Part shown: positions 55,076 to 64,000 of the stretch, one piece after another
Numbering within the stretch: position 1 is the stretch's first letter
How the letters are laid out: each line of letters starts with the position of its first letter
Program-made: the position numbers and the translations under genes
Source: Cyclina sinensis
Lineage: Eukaryota; Mollusca; Bivalvia; Venerida; Veneridae
NCBI GenBank assembly: GCA_012932295.1
Contig: JAAONU010000017.1
Span: 4,154,001-4,218,000 of the forward strand
Direction: 5' to 3'
DNA: 64,000 nt
Notes under the pieces: model-generated
Told to the model about the DNA's origin: nothing
Seen by the model: the letters and a program-made list of their open reading frames with translations, nothing else
Database searches by the model: none

Positions 55076-55572
55076 CTCAATAGTTTTACATGGCAAACCG
55101 AAATCTTCCGCGATGCCCTTTAAAAAGGTCACACACGTGTCTGTAATAGATAGCTACACATTTTTAAAGTACTTGGAAAGAAAGATAAAAAACTGTCGTG
55201 TAGATAGTCAGTTGTGTAGTTACCTATAGCAAAATAACACAGTACCTAGATATCTTCTAAAAAATCCGCGTATCATATTACATTATCATAGCTCTACCCC
55301 TGGGCCACTGCAATGCGTTATACTTTGCAAGAACCTGAACACGATTTGTAAAATACCATTGTTAAAAAGCCGACATTTGTAGCGAAACTGCTAAAACATG
55401 TGTTTAGACTCTTTTGCAAATATTTGTTTCAAATAAAATAGTTTTGACCAATGAGCACGAACGTTATAGTTCAATACATACCGTAATCAGGATCCGGGTG
55501 AACGGTCTTTATTCTCAGGTAATCTCTTAGCCTTGATATTGCCGGTTCCTCGCTTTTAGTTCCTGCTGACAT
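55076..55572 (-). CDS. ACY1-like: Aminoacylase-1-like gene, first two coding exons only
   Basis: Aminoacylase-1 is a cytosolic zinc-dependent M20 peptidase-family enzyme that removes acyl groups from N-acylated amino acids. Exon 1 (55572-55482) starts at ATG and reads MSAGTKSEEPAISRLRDYLR followed by IKTVHPDPDY, with donor G|GTATGT. Exon 2 (55140-55076) follows acceptor ATTACAG and reads TCVTFLKGIAEDFGLPCKTI followed by E, with donor GAG|GTAATT. Phases match (a split GAC codon). The YLRIKTVxPxPDY pattern and the helix that follows are characteristic of the ACY1 N terminus. About 350 residues, including all zinc ligands, are missing. They should lie at lower coordinates, beyond the gap, and were not found there. 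Confidence 0.72.
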
Positions 55573-56225
55573 CTTCAGGTTTTTTTCTACAGTTTTTATT
55601 TTCAAAGAAAGTACTTTAGAGCTATGTAAATCATAAAGATTCCACCCTTTTCAGTCGTTTTTCCTAGATTCGAATTCGCAGCCACTTGAAAGCGCTATAG
55701 TTAAATCATTAACTTTCTGTAATAGTTTGATTATAAAAACAATGTAGGCAAATAGCGTTCCCTATTTTTGCTCTCACAAAATAACAGTGCCATCCATAAA
55801 TTTGCCAAAATCTACAATTTCTCGTTAACAAATGGAAGTGAAGTATCCTATTTATATGCTGAGTTTTTTTAAATGGGTAAATAACGCTGAAGTGGAGGTT
55901 TAAATGACAACCCTTACACCCCCACCCCACCACACACAAGAGGTAGATCATACCATAAATTTCATTTTATAGCAAAAGCTTTATTTCAGAGACTACCGCC
56001 AGATTTTAAGATAGTTTTAAAGGACTGAAAAGAGAATGTGACTGTTTAATAGAGCACATGCAATACTATACAAAATAATACCTTTAGCTTCCGGAGTCGG
56101 TGTAGTTTTGTTTTAAAAACTCTCCAACAAATTCAAGTCACTAAAGCTTTTCAATAAGCACTGTCAGTGGAAAGAGCACGCTCTACTATTTAAGTACTGG
56201 ATAGTTAAGAAAGGGATAACTATCA
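55573..56225. other. 5' flank of the ACY1-like gene
   Basis: This is the presumed promoter and upstream region of the minus-strand ACY1-like gene. No TATA box or other element can be assigned with confidence. Confidence 0.35.
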
Positions 56226-56884
56226 AACAAGAGCACCGCGGAGAGGCACCAACGCTCGTCTATTTTATTTATCGTAAACAACTTGCAAGAGGGGGTTGGG
56301 GTGGGCAGCAAGGGTAAAAAAGAAAAGAGAGCATTTGTATATGATAAAAAACACCAAAAAAAGATTTTTAAAAAATATTGGGTGACGGGGTACCTATGCA
56401 TTAAAAAAAAACAAAATACAAAAATGAAAAAAGATTTCTTTTTTGCTGGATGGGGTGTCTTTTGGAGTCGAGAGAGTCCCAGATGGGTGGTTGGGGTGGG
56501 AAGTACCTTCCAATCCAATGTAAGTAAATAGTTAAGTTCTAGGCTTTGTGTCTTCCTATTAACAGCGTTTTGCTATATAAATTTATGCAAAACTAAGTGT
56601 TCTTTGGGTGGGGCTAATTTTCACCCCAGTGACATAATATGAACAATTTTGGTAGAGTTCTACTAGAGGATACCTTACATCAAACTACACAGCTCTGTGT
56701 CAAGCGGTTTTAGCGAAGATTTTCAAAGTTTTTCCTATACTACTTTATTAAGCCCCAGAGCGGGCCAATTTTGACCCTGGGGTCATGATTTGAACAACAT
56801 GGGAGAGGTTTCTGCACGATGCCGACGACACGACTCAGTGACCATAATACCTCCATTTTTTCATCGAAAACAGACGAGCTAAAA
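56226..56884 (-). mobile_element. HINE-like element (family J), inverted and degenerate
   Basis: On the minus strand it starts TTTTAGCTCGTCTGTTTTCG. It contains two diverged units with ATGACCCCAGGGTCAAAATT and AAACTTTGAAAATCTTCGC, similar to family A units. It ends GACGAGCGTTGGTGCC, CCGCGG, GCTCTTGTT. The inverted pair AGCTCGTC / GACGAGCG replaces the GCTCACCTGA pair of family A. Confidence 0.6.
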
Positions 56885-57751
56885 CTCAATTCAATTCAAG
56901 ATCTATAGTTAATATAGACAAGAATCTTCTCCGTGGTAGATGAAATATCACATAAAATTCATTATTGATATTGATAAGAAAATTGCAGAACATAATTTAT
57001 AAAGATCATAGAGTAATGGAATTAATATTGGAATAATAGTAGATAATTCTGAAAATATGGGTGCCAGAATTATGAACCTTACCACATATGAAGTGGGTGA
57101 TGACTAAGAACATATATTTGAAGTTCGAAGTAAAGCTCTCAAGAAATAAAGAAGTTATAATAAAGATATGTTTACTGCACAAAATCTTTAATCAGAAATG
57201 TGGACGCGGGGTGAATTAGACAGCTCTCAATATACTTCGTATAGTCGAGCTAAAAATTAGTTAACTAATTCAAGGTATTACGCGGCATACAAACCAAATT
57301 AAAATAGACATGGGGTCTTGTATAAGTAGGACGCTCGATAAGAATATAAAAAAAAAACATTGTAGCCCACTTTTCTTTATCTCAGGTCTCTCAAATTAGG
57401 TAGTCAAATTTACCTGCCGTACGGTTTGAAACAGGACTGAAATTATTCAGGACATGTGCAGCACTGTTGGGGACAGGGGTGTGTTATGTGGCCTTTTGAT
57501 ATACCTAAGGCAGTCGCATTTTTTCTGGCTGTTCTGTCTTTTGAAAGTTTATTTATTATTATACTGCCTATAAGTAATAACTTACAGTCATATATTTTAG
57601 CTTTTTTAGATTAATTTCAGATTTATTGTAATGGCTTTTTATTACTATTATTCTAATACGTCCTTATTATTTCACATCACACGTCCATATTACAAGCAAC
57701 TGACAAAACAACAGCAAATTCCACCATAAATTGATGTAACAATTTTCAACA
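56885..57751. other. Intergenic sequence downstream of the BTB gene
   Basis: It would include the 3' UTR of the minus-strand BTB gene. No other gene was recognised. Confidence 0.4.
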
Positions 57752-59877
57752 TTAATCTACTGTTGAAAACAACAACCCTGGTATCTGACCCATTTTCACA
57801 TCGGTACCATTTCGACTGTGTTTCGATTTTGAAAAGTAAACTTAATGTTTCCAACTTTGACAGATGAGTTGCCATCTGTCCCCTGGTAAGTGTCAATCCC
57901 GTCTGGGTTGATCAGCTTAACTAATACCGAATATCTTTTTCTCTCGCAACTTGAACTGCCTCTTCGAACAGAATGACGTATGTTAGTTGGTGTTCGCTAG
58001 TCTTTATTGTCCTTCTAATATGAACCATTTCTAGATCAGACGAATCATACTGTACATGTGACGTCATAACTTGCCTCGCCAATGTAGGAGCCATAAACCA
58101 ACATTCCATGGATCCACAAATTCTGATTGGTTGAAAAAGCTATCGCATCTGGTTCCCCGCCGCAGTACCATGAACCATCATCGCAAACGCGGTTAAAGCG
58201 CATACAAGTCTGAATAGAGCGATCCTCGGATTTCTTTGGAGGTGCTACGGAATGCTGGGAAATATTGCTGGATGCGTATCTATTTCTTGTAATAAATATA
58301 TCAGTTTTGTAACCTGGTTTATAGAAGAATTTAAAAAGCTCAACCTTTTCCTTGTCGGTAAGCAGCCCCAAGTCGGACACAACATTTGTAAAGAACGATT
58401 CTCCAAGTAATGGAAAACGTACGAGATACAGAACATCAGCAAGTACCGTCCTCAAATTCTCACTGTTATTTTCTATGTTTTGTTTCTGACACTGATTTTC
58501 TCCCCAGCTTGTGACTGCTTCCAGCACAGTTTTCTCGTCAGCTTGCAGTTCGTCGTATGATACTATCTTTTAACGCACTCGTGACACAGGTCAAGAAATG
58601 CAGACGACTATCAAAACATCCCTGGCATTGTCTAATATATACCTGAGTGATTTATCTCGGAAGTCCTCCTCGTCGTACAGATGTGCTTGTTCAAGAATTT
58701 GGCAAATATTATCTGGTGACCGTCCATTCTCTAGAAAGGCTAGACATTTACGTACGAGTTTTTGAACGCAGTACTTTTAGCAGTGTACAACAATGGTAGG
58801 ACATTTTCACCACTTACTTCCGTTTCGTCTGTGTAGATGTACCTAAAGAGTGGGAGAAAAAAACAGAATACACAAAATACATGCTGTTATTCACTGAAAC
58901 TAGCAAAGTTTTCGTGCACTAAATAGACTTGAAATAAAAACTAAAAGAATTATCTTTATTTAAATTTTATCACAAATTCCGCTAATGTAACAACCAAAAG
59001 AAAACTCTAGCAAAGTGTTTAATGAACTCTTTTAATATCCTTTAATTATTAATTTGAGTTAATCGTACTCGTACTTACTCCAAAAGCCGGTCGAAAATTA
59101 CTGGTTCAATATCAGGAATATGGACTGTTTCTCTGCTTTCGGCAAAATCATTTGTAAACATTGCCTGAAAAGGAATGGTTCAAGCAGTTAACACGACAGT
59201 AAATGAAGAAGAAACTGTCTTTGTAAATTTTGAAAAGACATATGATTTCTAGTTAAATTCGAACGGAAATCCAGTGTTTAAGCACATTTCTCATTTAAAT
59301 TACTTAGTAACATGTGTAATACAAGTAACTTATTGTTTCACAATTAACGAGTAGCTTGTGGCCGAAGCTGTAAAAATTGTCCACGTATCTTATTGTGCTT
59401 TGCGGAGGTAGTATACGACGCCAACACTTATGTTCAGTTCTGTACGTATTCTGGTAGTCTGGAGTTCCTTCCCCTGACACCACGTAATTTTACATTACGT
59501 GCGGGAACCAGACTAGTTTTCTGGCAATGACGTAAACCATTTTAAAACGCGGGATTGACATTAAAAATTCGAAAAGGAAGACTGATCGAGTCTACCGTAG
59601 ACTGTTCACCATAAGTTTACTGTAAGAGACGGTCATGGTATGGGATATACACCTGATTGTACAAAAGAGAATATCGCGGTTAAAATTTTCTAAATACACG
59701 TACTTGGAACACCGAACTACGGCATATTAGTATAAACTTGTGAGCTTTGATAATTTTCTCCTCTTTTCCGACGCTGAACTGAACATCTGTAGCTATCTGA
59801 TTGGTCAGCATGTACAGACTAGCCTCAGCTAGTGTTTTCTCACTCTGCCAGTCAGAACATGGTACGCTCTCGGTCAT
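57752..59877 (-). CDS. BTBD6-like: BTB-BACK-PHR protein of the BTBD1/2/3/6 type, frame broken
   Basis: In this family the BTB domain binds cullin-3 and the PHR domain recruits substrates, making an E3 ligase adaptor. Exon A (59877-59704, ATG directly after a TTTCAG acceptor) encodes MTESVPCSDWQSEKTLAEAS and the BTB start DVQFSVGKEE..AHKFIL. Exon B (59164-59079) encodes AMFTNDFAESRETVHIPDIE. Exon C (58842-57752) holds the rest of BTB (YIYTDE, NVLPLLYTAK), BACK (LVRKCLAFLENGRSPDNICQ, ILEQAHLYDEEDF) and PHR (RFNRVCDDGSWYCGG, GQIPGLLF), ending TAA. Exon C changes frame about seven times: near 58776, 58614, 58607, 58570, 58060, 57925 and 57828. Most can be explained by one missing base, often in a run of A or T. 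Sequence between breaks is well conserved, with no substitution-type stops noticed. This favours consensus errors over a pseudogene, but a recent pseudogene is not excluded. The BTBD subtype is a guess. Confidence 0.78.
59079..59164 (-). CDS. BTBD6-like: BTB gene, second coding exon
   Basis: Acceptor CTTTTCAG, donor TTGGA|GTAAGT. It encodes AMFTNDFAESRETVHIPDIE followed by PVIFDRLL, continuing the BTB fold. Its phase fits both neighbours. Confidence 0.83.
59456..59514. repeat. Imperfect ~60-bp palindrome in a BTB intron
   Basis: Arms AGTCTGGAGTTCC..CACGTAATTT and ACATTACGTG..GGGAACCAGACT pair with a few interruptions around a short loop. It could form a cruciform or an RNA hairpin. Confidence 0.55.
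59704..59877 (-). CDS. BTBD6-like: BTB gene, first coding exon
   Basis: 58 residues in one clean frame, from MTESVPCSDW to LICRSSVFQ, with donor CAA|GTACGT. The ATG is the first base after a good acceptor, so a 5' UTR exon probably lies at higher coordinates. Confidence 0.83.
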
Positions 59878-60994
59878 CTGAAACAAGAAAAACAAGGAAA
59901 TGTCTACACTCCGTAAAACACAGAATGACACCTATACCATACACTTATCAATGTCTTTAGTTCTTTTTAATTCCATTCCATTTGTAATAGCATATTTCTA
60001 GGTTACTGACACGTACAAATACGCAGAAATTTTCATGAACTGTTAATGATTTAATCTGTTGCGTGGCAGTTAAAATGATTTCACTGTAGGTCCTATTCAG
60101 CTCGCCCTAGTAAAAGGCGATCTTGGTAAGTACAGTACAGGTATTGAGTTAATTTGTGTATTGCATTATTTCCACTCTCTCATTAAGTATTGGAATTTGA
60201 CTTAATCAAAGCTATCAATATCTTTGACGGGTTACTTCAACTAAGCTTGCCCTTTGATCAACCGTTTACAAAACTGAAATCGTGCACAGTATGACTTTTT
60301 CGGGCCGAGCCAATATGCCGGAATGATGTTAAAAATACTGCTGAGCGTTCTCCTAATTCAATAAAAAAGAACGATCATCCTTCTTTATGTTTTAATGCAT
60401 CACAATTTTAGAGGGAAAGCTTCTAAAGCTGCACAGCAGATTTTCTAGTTGCAATTACATGCCCGCCTCTCTCGACTCAAATAAGCCGATATTAACTACG
60501 TTCTTATTTCGGCATCACAGGGAGATTAATACGTAGGGCAAGGTTGCAATTTCCATGCAGCAGCTACTTCCCTTTCATTGCCCCTTATTAATATGAAGGG
60601 ACCGAATGTTAAGAAAAATGTTGAGAATTATCAAACATAAAATTTTCTAGTCCATATCTTTGAAATATAATAACCTTTTTTTCAGGTTAACACGTTGGTT
60701 AAATTTCAATCAATTTTATTCAATGAAACAACGTAATAATAATATAAAGAAATTAATCTTTAAATAACAACTAGTCCACAACTTTAGCTATAAAATATTG
60801 TCGGCGCTCTCGCCACCAGTCATTTTTTCAGTTACGTGCTGAAATATTTGTTGTTGTTGTTGTTGTTTAACATAGTATTTGGCTTCGAAATGTTGCTACA
60901 AGATACAGAATCGCAATTTTACGTCGGTTAACACCTATTAAATAACCGACATAATCAATGCCACAAACCACTAAATTATGGTTGACGAATGTCA
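59878..60994. other. 5' flank of the BTB gene
   Basis: No 5' UTR exon could be assigned. AT-rich, with a (GTT)n stretch near 60850. Ends at the breakpoint with the second copy of the duplicated segment. Confidence 0.4.
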
Positions 60995-62129
60995 AGGGTC
61001 TCTCTTATGGCTATAAATGGGCGGTGCGCACTTGGCTATGTGTCGTGAGGTATTAAGACACCAAATGTGAATTACTTCCCTTGAATGATTTTCTTTCAAG
61101 GAGGTTATTGTAAACAAGGTTTTACAACAACACATCTATCTAAGTTAAAACTTGTTTAAAAGCATGGAATGCAATAGTGTTGAAAGCTTTCAAGATCTGA
61201 TACGAACAACATGAGCTGCAGACTTGTTATAGATATGCATCATACCAATGCACAGAAAGACTTTGGACATACAAGTTTGTATATTAGAGTTTGTTAAATC
61301 GGCCCCAAGCCGATCTGGCCTCAAGTCAATCAGCATCATTAAAAGATCTGTATTTACTTTAGATAAAAATTTATTAAAATAATATTTTTCAGTGATTTCA
61401 CCCTTATCCTCAGACTGTCTCAGAAAGATTGAACCAAACTTACATATAAGAACAAATAAGTTATTTCATATTGTGGAGAAAATGCAAGATTCAGAAAGCA
61501 TCCCATTCCAGAGACTGGCCTAGTTCTTATGTAGGCTCAGTGTACAGCACTGATACATGGGACCTTGGTTTATCATCTCATCCAATTGGTCCTAATGGAG
61601 GAGAGATGGAATTGATCTCGGGACCATCTTGATTACCAGTCCAGAGCGTTCCACTGGACCACTGATCTGCTTCCCTGCTGTAAATAATGAAGATGTTTTT
61701 ATACCTACATGTTTCAGATTTAGTCCAGATAGTAATGCTTCACCAAATCATTGGTGTTAAAAAGTGCCAAAACAATTCAAGAGCATTTTGGACAATGACT
61801 AAAAAAGATTTAAAAAAGAACATCTAATTAGTCTTTGTTTACCAGGTATTTTCATTTCAAAACTCAGACCTATATAGATGCAATTATAATTCTAAAAAAA
61901 ACACAAAAAAACATTATTATGCAGCAATTATCACACACATGTAGAATTATGTTAATTGCTATATATGAAGTGTATATCTGACACTAATATTAAAGCTGGT
62001 TTAATTTAACAATAACATCCTTTTGTTTGTTACATTGAATATTTAAAACGCAATTATATCTTGTTAATCATCTTTAAGTTTTACACAAAAGCACACAATT
62101 GCAAGAGAATAAGATAATCACATTAATAT

Positions 62130-62160
<31 letters not shown>

Positions 62161-62832
62161 GGGGGGTAAGGGGACTGATATCACTTATTTGGGGCCGATT
62201 TGACTTATAGAAAAATGTATTGGGGCGCATTTGACTTATTTTGAGCCTGATTTGACTTATTTTGGGAAGATTTAAAGTTTTTCGCGCTTCTCAATCAATA
62301 TACTATAAATGCGCTCGAAAATAAATACAATGATCAGTCCCAGTAACAAAGATTTCCTCTATTTAAAAACGAAAAACCATGTGGTTTCCTAATTTGACCC
62401 ACGTGGGTCTAGATAGAAAATTTAGATTTCGTGCTAAATTTTGCAGTGAATGATTGGACGGTTGAAATACTGTCCACGTGATCTACCTCAAAAGGCATCC
62501 CAATAGAAACAATGATTGGGCTGTTTTTGTCAAGTGGCCTATCTAAAATAATCGTTAGCGTTTACTTTCAGTTAAAGAACGTTCAAATATTTACATTCAA
62601 GCAAGCATTTCACTTATTTATATGGACAAACATACTGGGAATTTATAGTTCTTCATATTGAATGTGATTAATATCAGTTTAAATTTTTTTGGCATTCATT
62701 TGCCTGTGTATCCCTTTAACTTGAGGCTGATTTGACTTAGGGCTGATTTGTCTTTCCTGGGTTTGGAAGTCAGAAAGTAATAAGTAAGTAGTAAATAAAG
62801 GTCAATCCCAACCAAAATAATCAAAAAGTCCA
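60995..62832. repeat. ~1.84-kb duplicated segment, copy 2
   Basis: Same content and order as 52546-54379, in the same orientation, starting at the same base (AGGGTCTCTCTTATGGC). It includes the inverted SINE (61495-61682) and the poly-G run (62140-62166, 27 G). Unlike copy 1 it continues into further sequence (ATACAATTTTACATAGGAGG). Confidence 0.85.
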
Positions 62833-63660
62833 TACAATTTTACATAGGAGGTGGGTTCATTAACTGGCCAAAGTTGTGGTAAATATGGTACTGGTAATTG
62901 AGCTAGGACATAGAATGATCGACTGTTATCCATTATAAGGGTTGGAATTAGGATTTTTTGTTATTAATTCTGTGTAAAATTCCATGCTGCATGAAAAAAA
63001 AGAAAGGAATGTGCAGGTCAAATAGTGTTGCTATACCATGTAACCATGACTTCACAACAGTCATCAAAACTTAGACAAAACTATCAACATTGGCAACGCT
63101 TGATAATAGAAAATTACCCGTAAGTATTTCATTATTTCATCAATTTTTGTGGGACAAGTGTCCATCTATGAAGAAAAATGCAAGCTTTCCACTGGACCTC
63201 TATCATCAGCTAAGCCATTTTCCCTACTCTTTTTGAAACCTAGCATACAAAACAATTCCAAGGTTTCAGATATCACACATCCCAGAGACTTCTTCTATAT
63301 TGCCTTATATTATTGAAATTATAAAGATTGTATCAAGTTTTCTTGATAGAAAAACATGGCAAAATTTTCAGTAAGTGCAGTGTATTGACTATTGTATAGA
63401 AACCAAACTACAACTTATCAGTCCTGCGTGATACCTGGCTGAAATCCCTGCAGTTGGATAAACATGGTTGGCACTTGAAAAGTGCAAAATATATAAAAGA
63501 GATATTGTCTGGTTAAAGCCATATATGTATATTAAGTTCATCAATCCCTTTCCTGTTTGATTTTCAGGTTATCCGTTCCACCAGTGCTATATAATAATAA
63601 TTTTCAAACTGTAATGTATAAAGACATTTTAAGTATTGAAAGATATATGTATACTTTTAG
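62833..63660. other. Non-coding sequence before the last gene fragment
   Basis: A possible small exon near 63050-63118 (donor CC|GTAAGTA) does not match the phase needed by the exon at 63661, so it is not annotated. Confidence 0.35.
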
Positions 63661-63920
63661 GTCTTTGCACTGCTAGGAAAGTATATTGGAAGGACTGGCC
63701 ATCAGTCAGAGTTGGGCGTCAAGAGTTTAATGGTACCCCATTTGTGGTGCTTAACAAGAAAATTTATGACTGCCAGTTTGGGAAGGACAGAAAGACAAAA
63801 AGAAGGCAGAGAAGGAAAGCAGCAAAAGCAACTACTAAAATGGTGAATAATGATGAATCAGATTTTAAAACCTTATTTTATGCCCCATTTTATGAAGAAA
63901 ATACAGAGCTTTCTTTGTGA
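63661..63920 (+). CDS. Last exon of an unrecognised basic protein
   Basis: It follows a good acceptor (TACTTTTAG) and is open to TGA at 63918-63920. The sequence is LCTARKVYWKDWPSVRVGRQ, then EFNGTPFVVLNKKIYDCQFG and a basic KDRKTKRRQRRKAAKA stretch that could be a nuclear localisation signal. The tail is acidic and aromatic. The GTPFxxLxxxxYDCxxG arrangement resembles a short Cys/Gly motif seen before basic stretches in some nuclear proteins, but I cannot name the family. Upstream exons were not identified. The exon lies beside the suspected misassembly. Confidence 0.5.
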
Positions 63921-64000
63921 CGTGGTTGTCAGCCTTACCATTGGCATCGGCATTGGCATTGATTTAATTTTTCTCAGCTTAGGCATTTTCTGTCAAGAAC

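Noticed and set aside
56186..56531. Overlapping open frames of 82 and 110 residues on opposite strands
   Set aside because: They come from low-complexity A-rich and GGGG-rich text within and beside a degenerate family J repeat.
63050..63118. A small plus-strand exon ending CC|GTAAGTA
   Set aside because: The open reading needs phase 2 at the donor, but the exon at 63661 needs phase 1. The frame that would fit contains a stop.

Overview
The window looks like nuclear DNA of a bivalve mollusc, probably a heterodont clam. It is AT-rich, has long introns with GT-AG junctions, and carries very dense repeats of a kind common in bivalve genomes. This host call is an inference. No bacterial or viral genes were seen.

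Genes. (1) The left 38.6 kb is dominated by one plus-strand gene: an SHB/SHD/SHE/SHF-type SH2 adapter. Eight coding exons between 3826 and 38600 join in a consistent phase into at least 554 residues, ending in an SH2 domain and a stop codon. The 5' end lies outside the window or was not recognised. (2) At 55.0-55.6 kb on the minus strand are the first two coding exons of an aminoacylase-1 (ACY1)-like gene. Its remaining exons should lie to the left, across the 100-N assembly gap at 54380-54479, and were not found. (3) At 57.75-59.88 kb on the minus strand is a BTB-BACK-PHR gene of the BTBD1/2/3/6 type. It is interrupted by about seven single-base frame breaks, mostly apparent missing bases in homopolymers. 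(4) The right edge holds the last exon of an unrecognised basic protein on the plus strand (63661-63920).

Repeats. About 40% of the window consists of elements with one shared architecture. Each has a short 5' subterminal repeat, a (GTCC)n-like microsatellite, a core of 145-165 bp tandem units, the inverted 5' repeat near the 3' end, a short hairpin, and a terminal CTTGTT. At least nine sequence families share this plan and several are nested in one another. The plan matches non-autonomous Helentron-associated elements (HINEs, such as DINE-1 and the bivalve pearl elements). Other repeats are a decayed Tc1-like transposase gene, a Tc1/mariner-like element with ~30-bp terminal repeats, pogo/Tigger-like and piggyBac-like MITEs, and tRNA-derived SINE remnants.

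Assembly. A ~1.84-kb segment occurs at 52546-54379 and again at 60995-62832, and the first copy ends exactly at the gap. The copies differ mainly by one-base indels. Together with the truncated ACY1 gene and the frame breaks in the BTB gene, this suggests a noisy consensus and possibly a false duplication or misjoin in the right-hand 12 kb. No new enzymatic or immune-type system was found. The most interesting signal is the set of unrelated repeat families that share one end structure.
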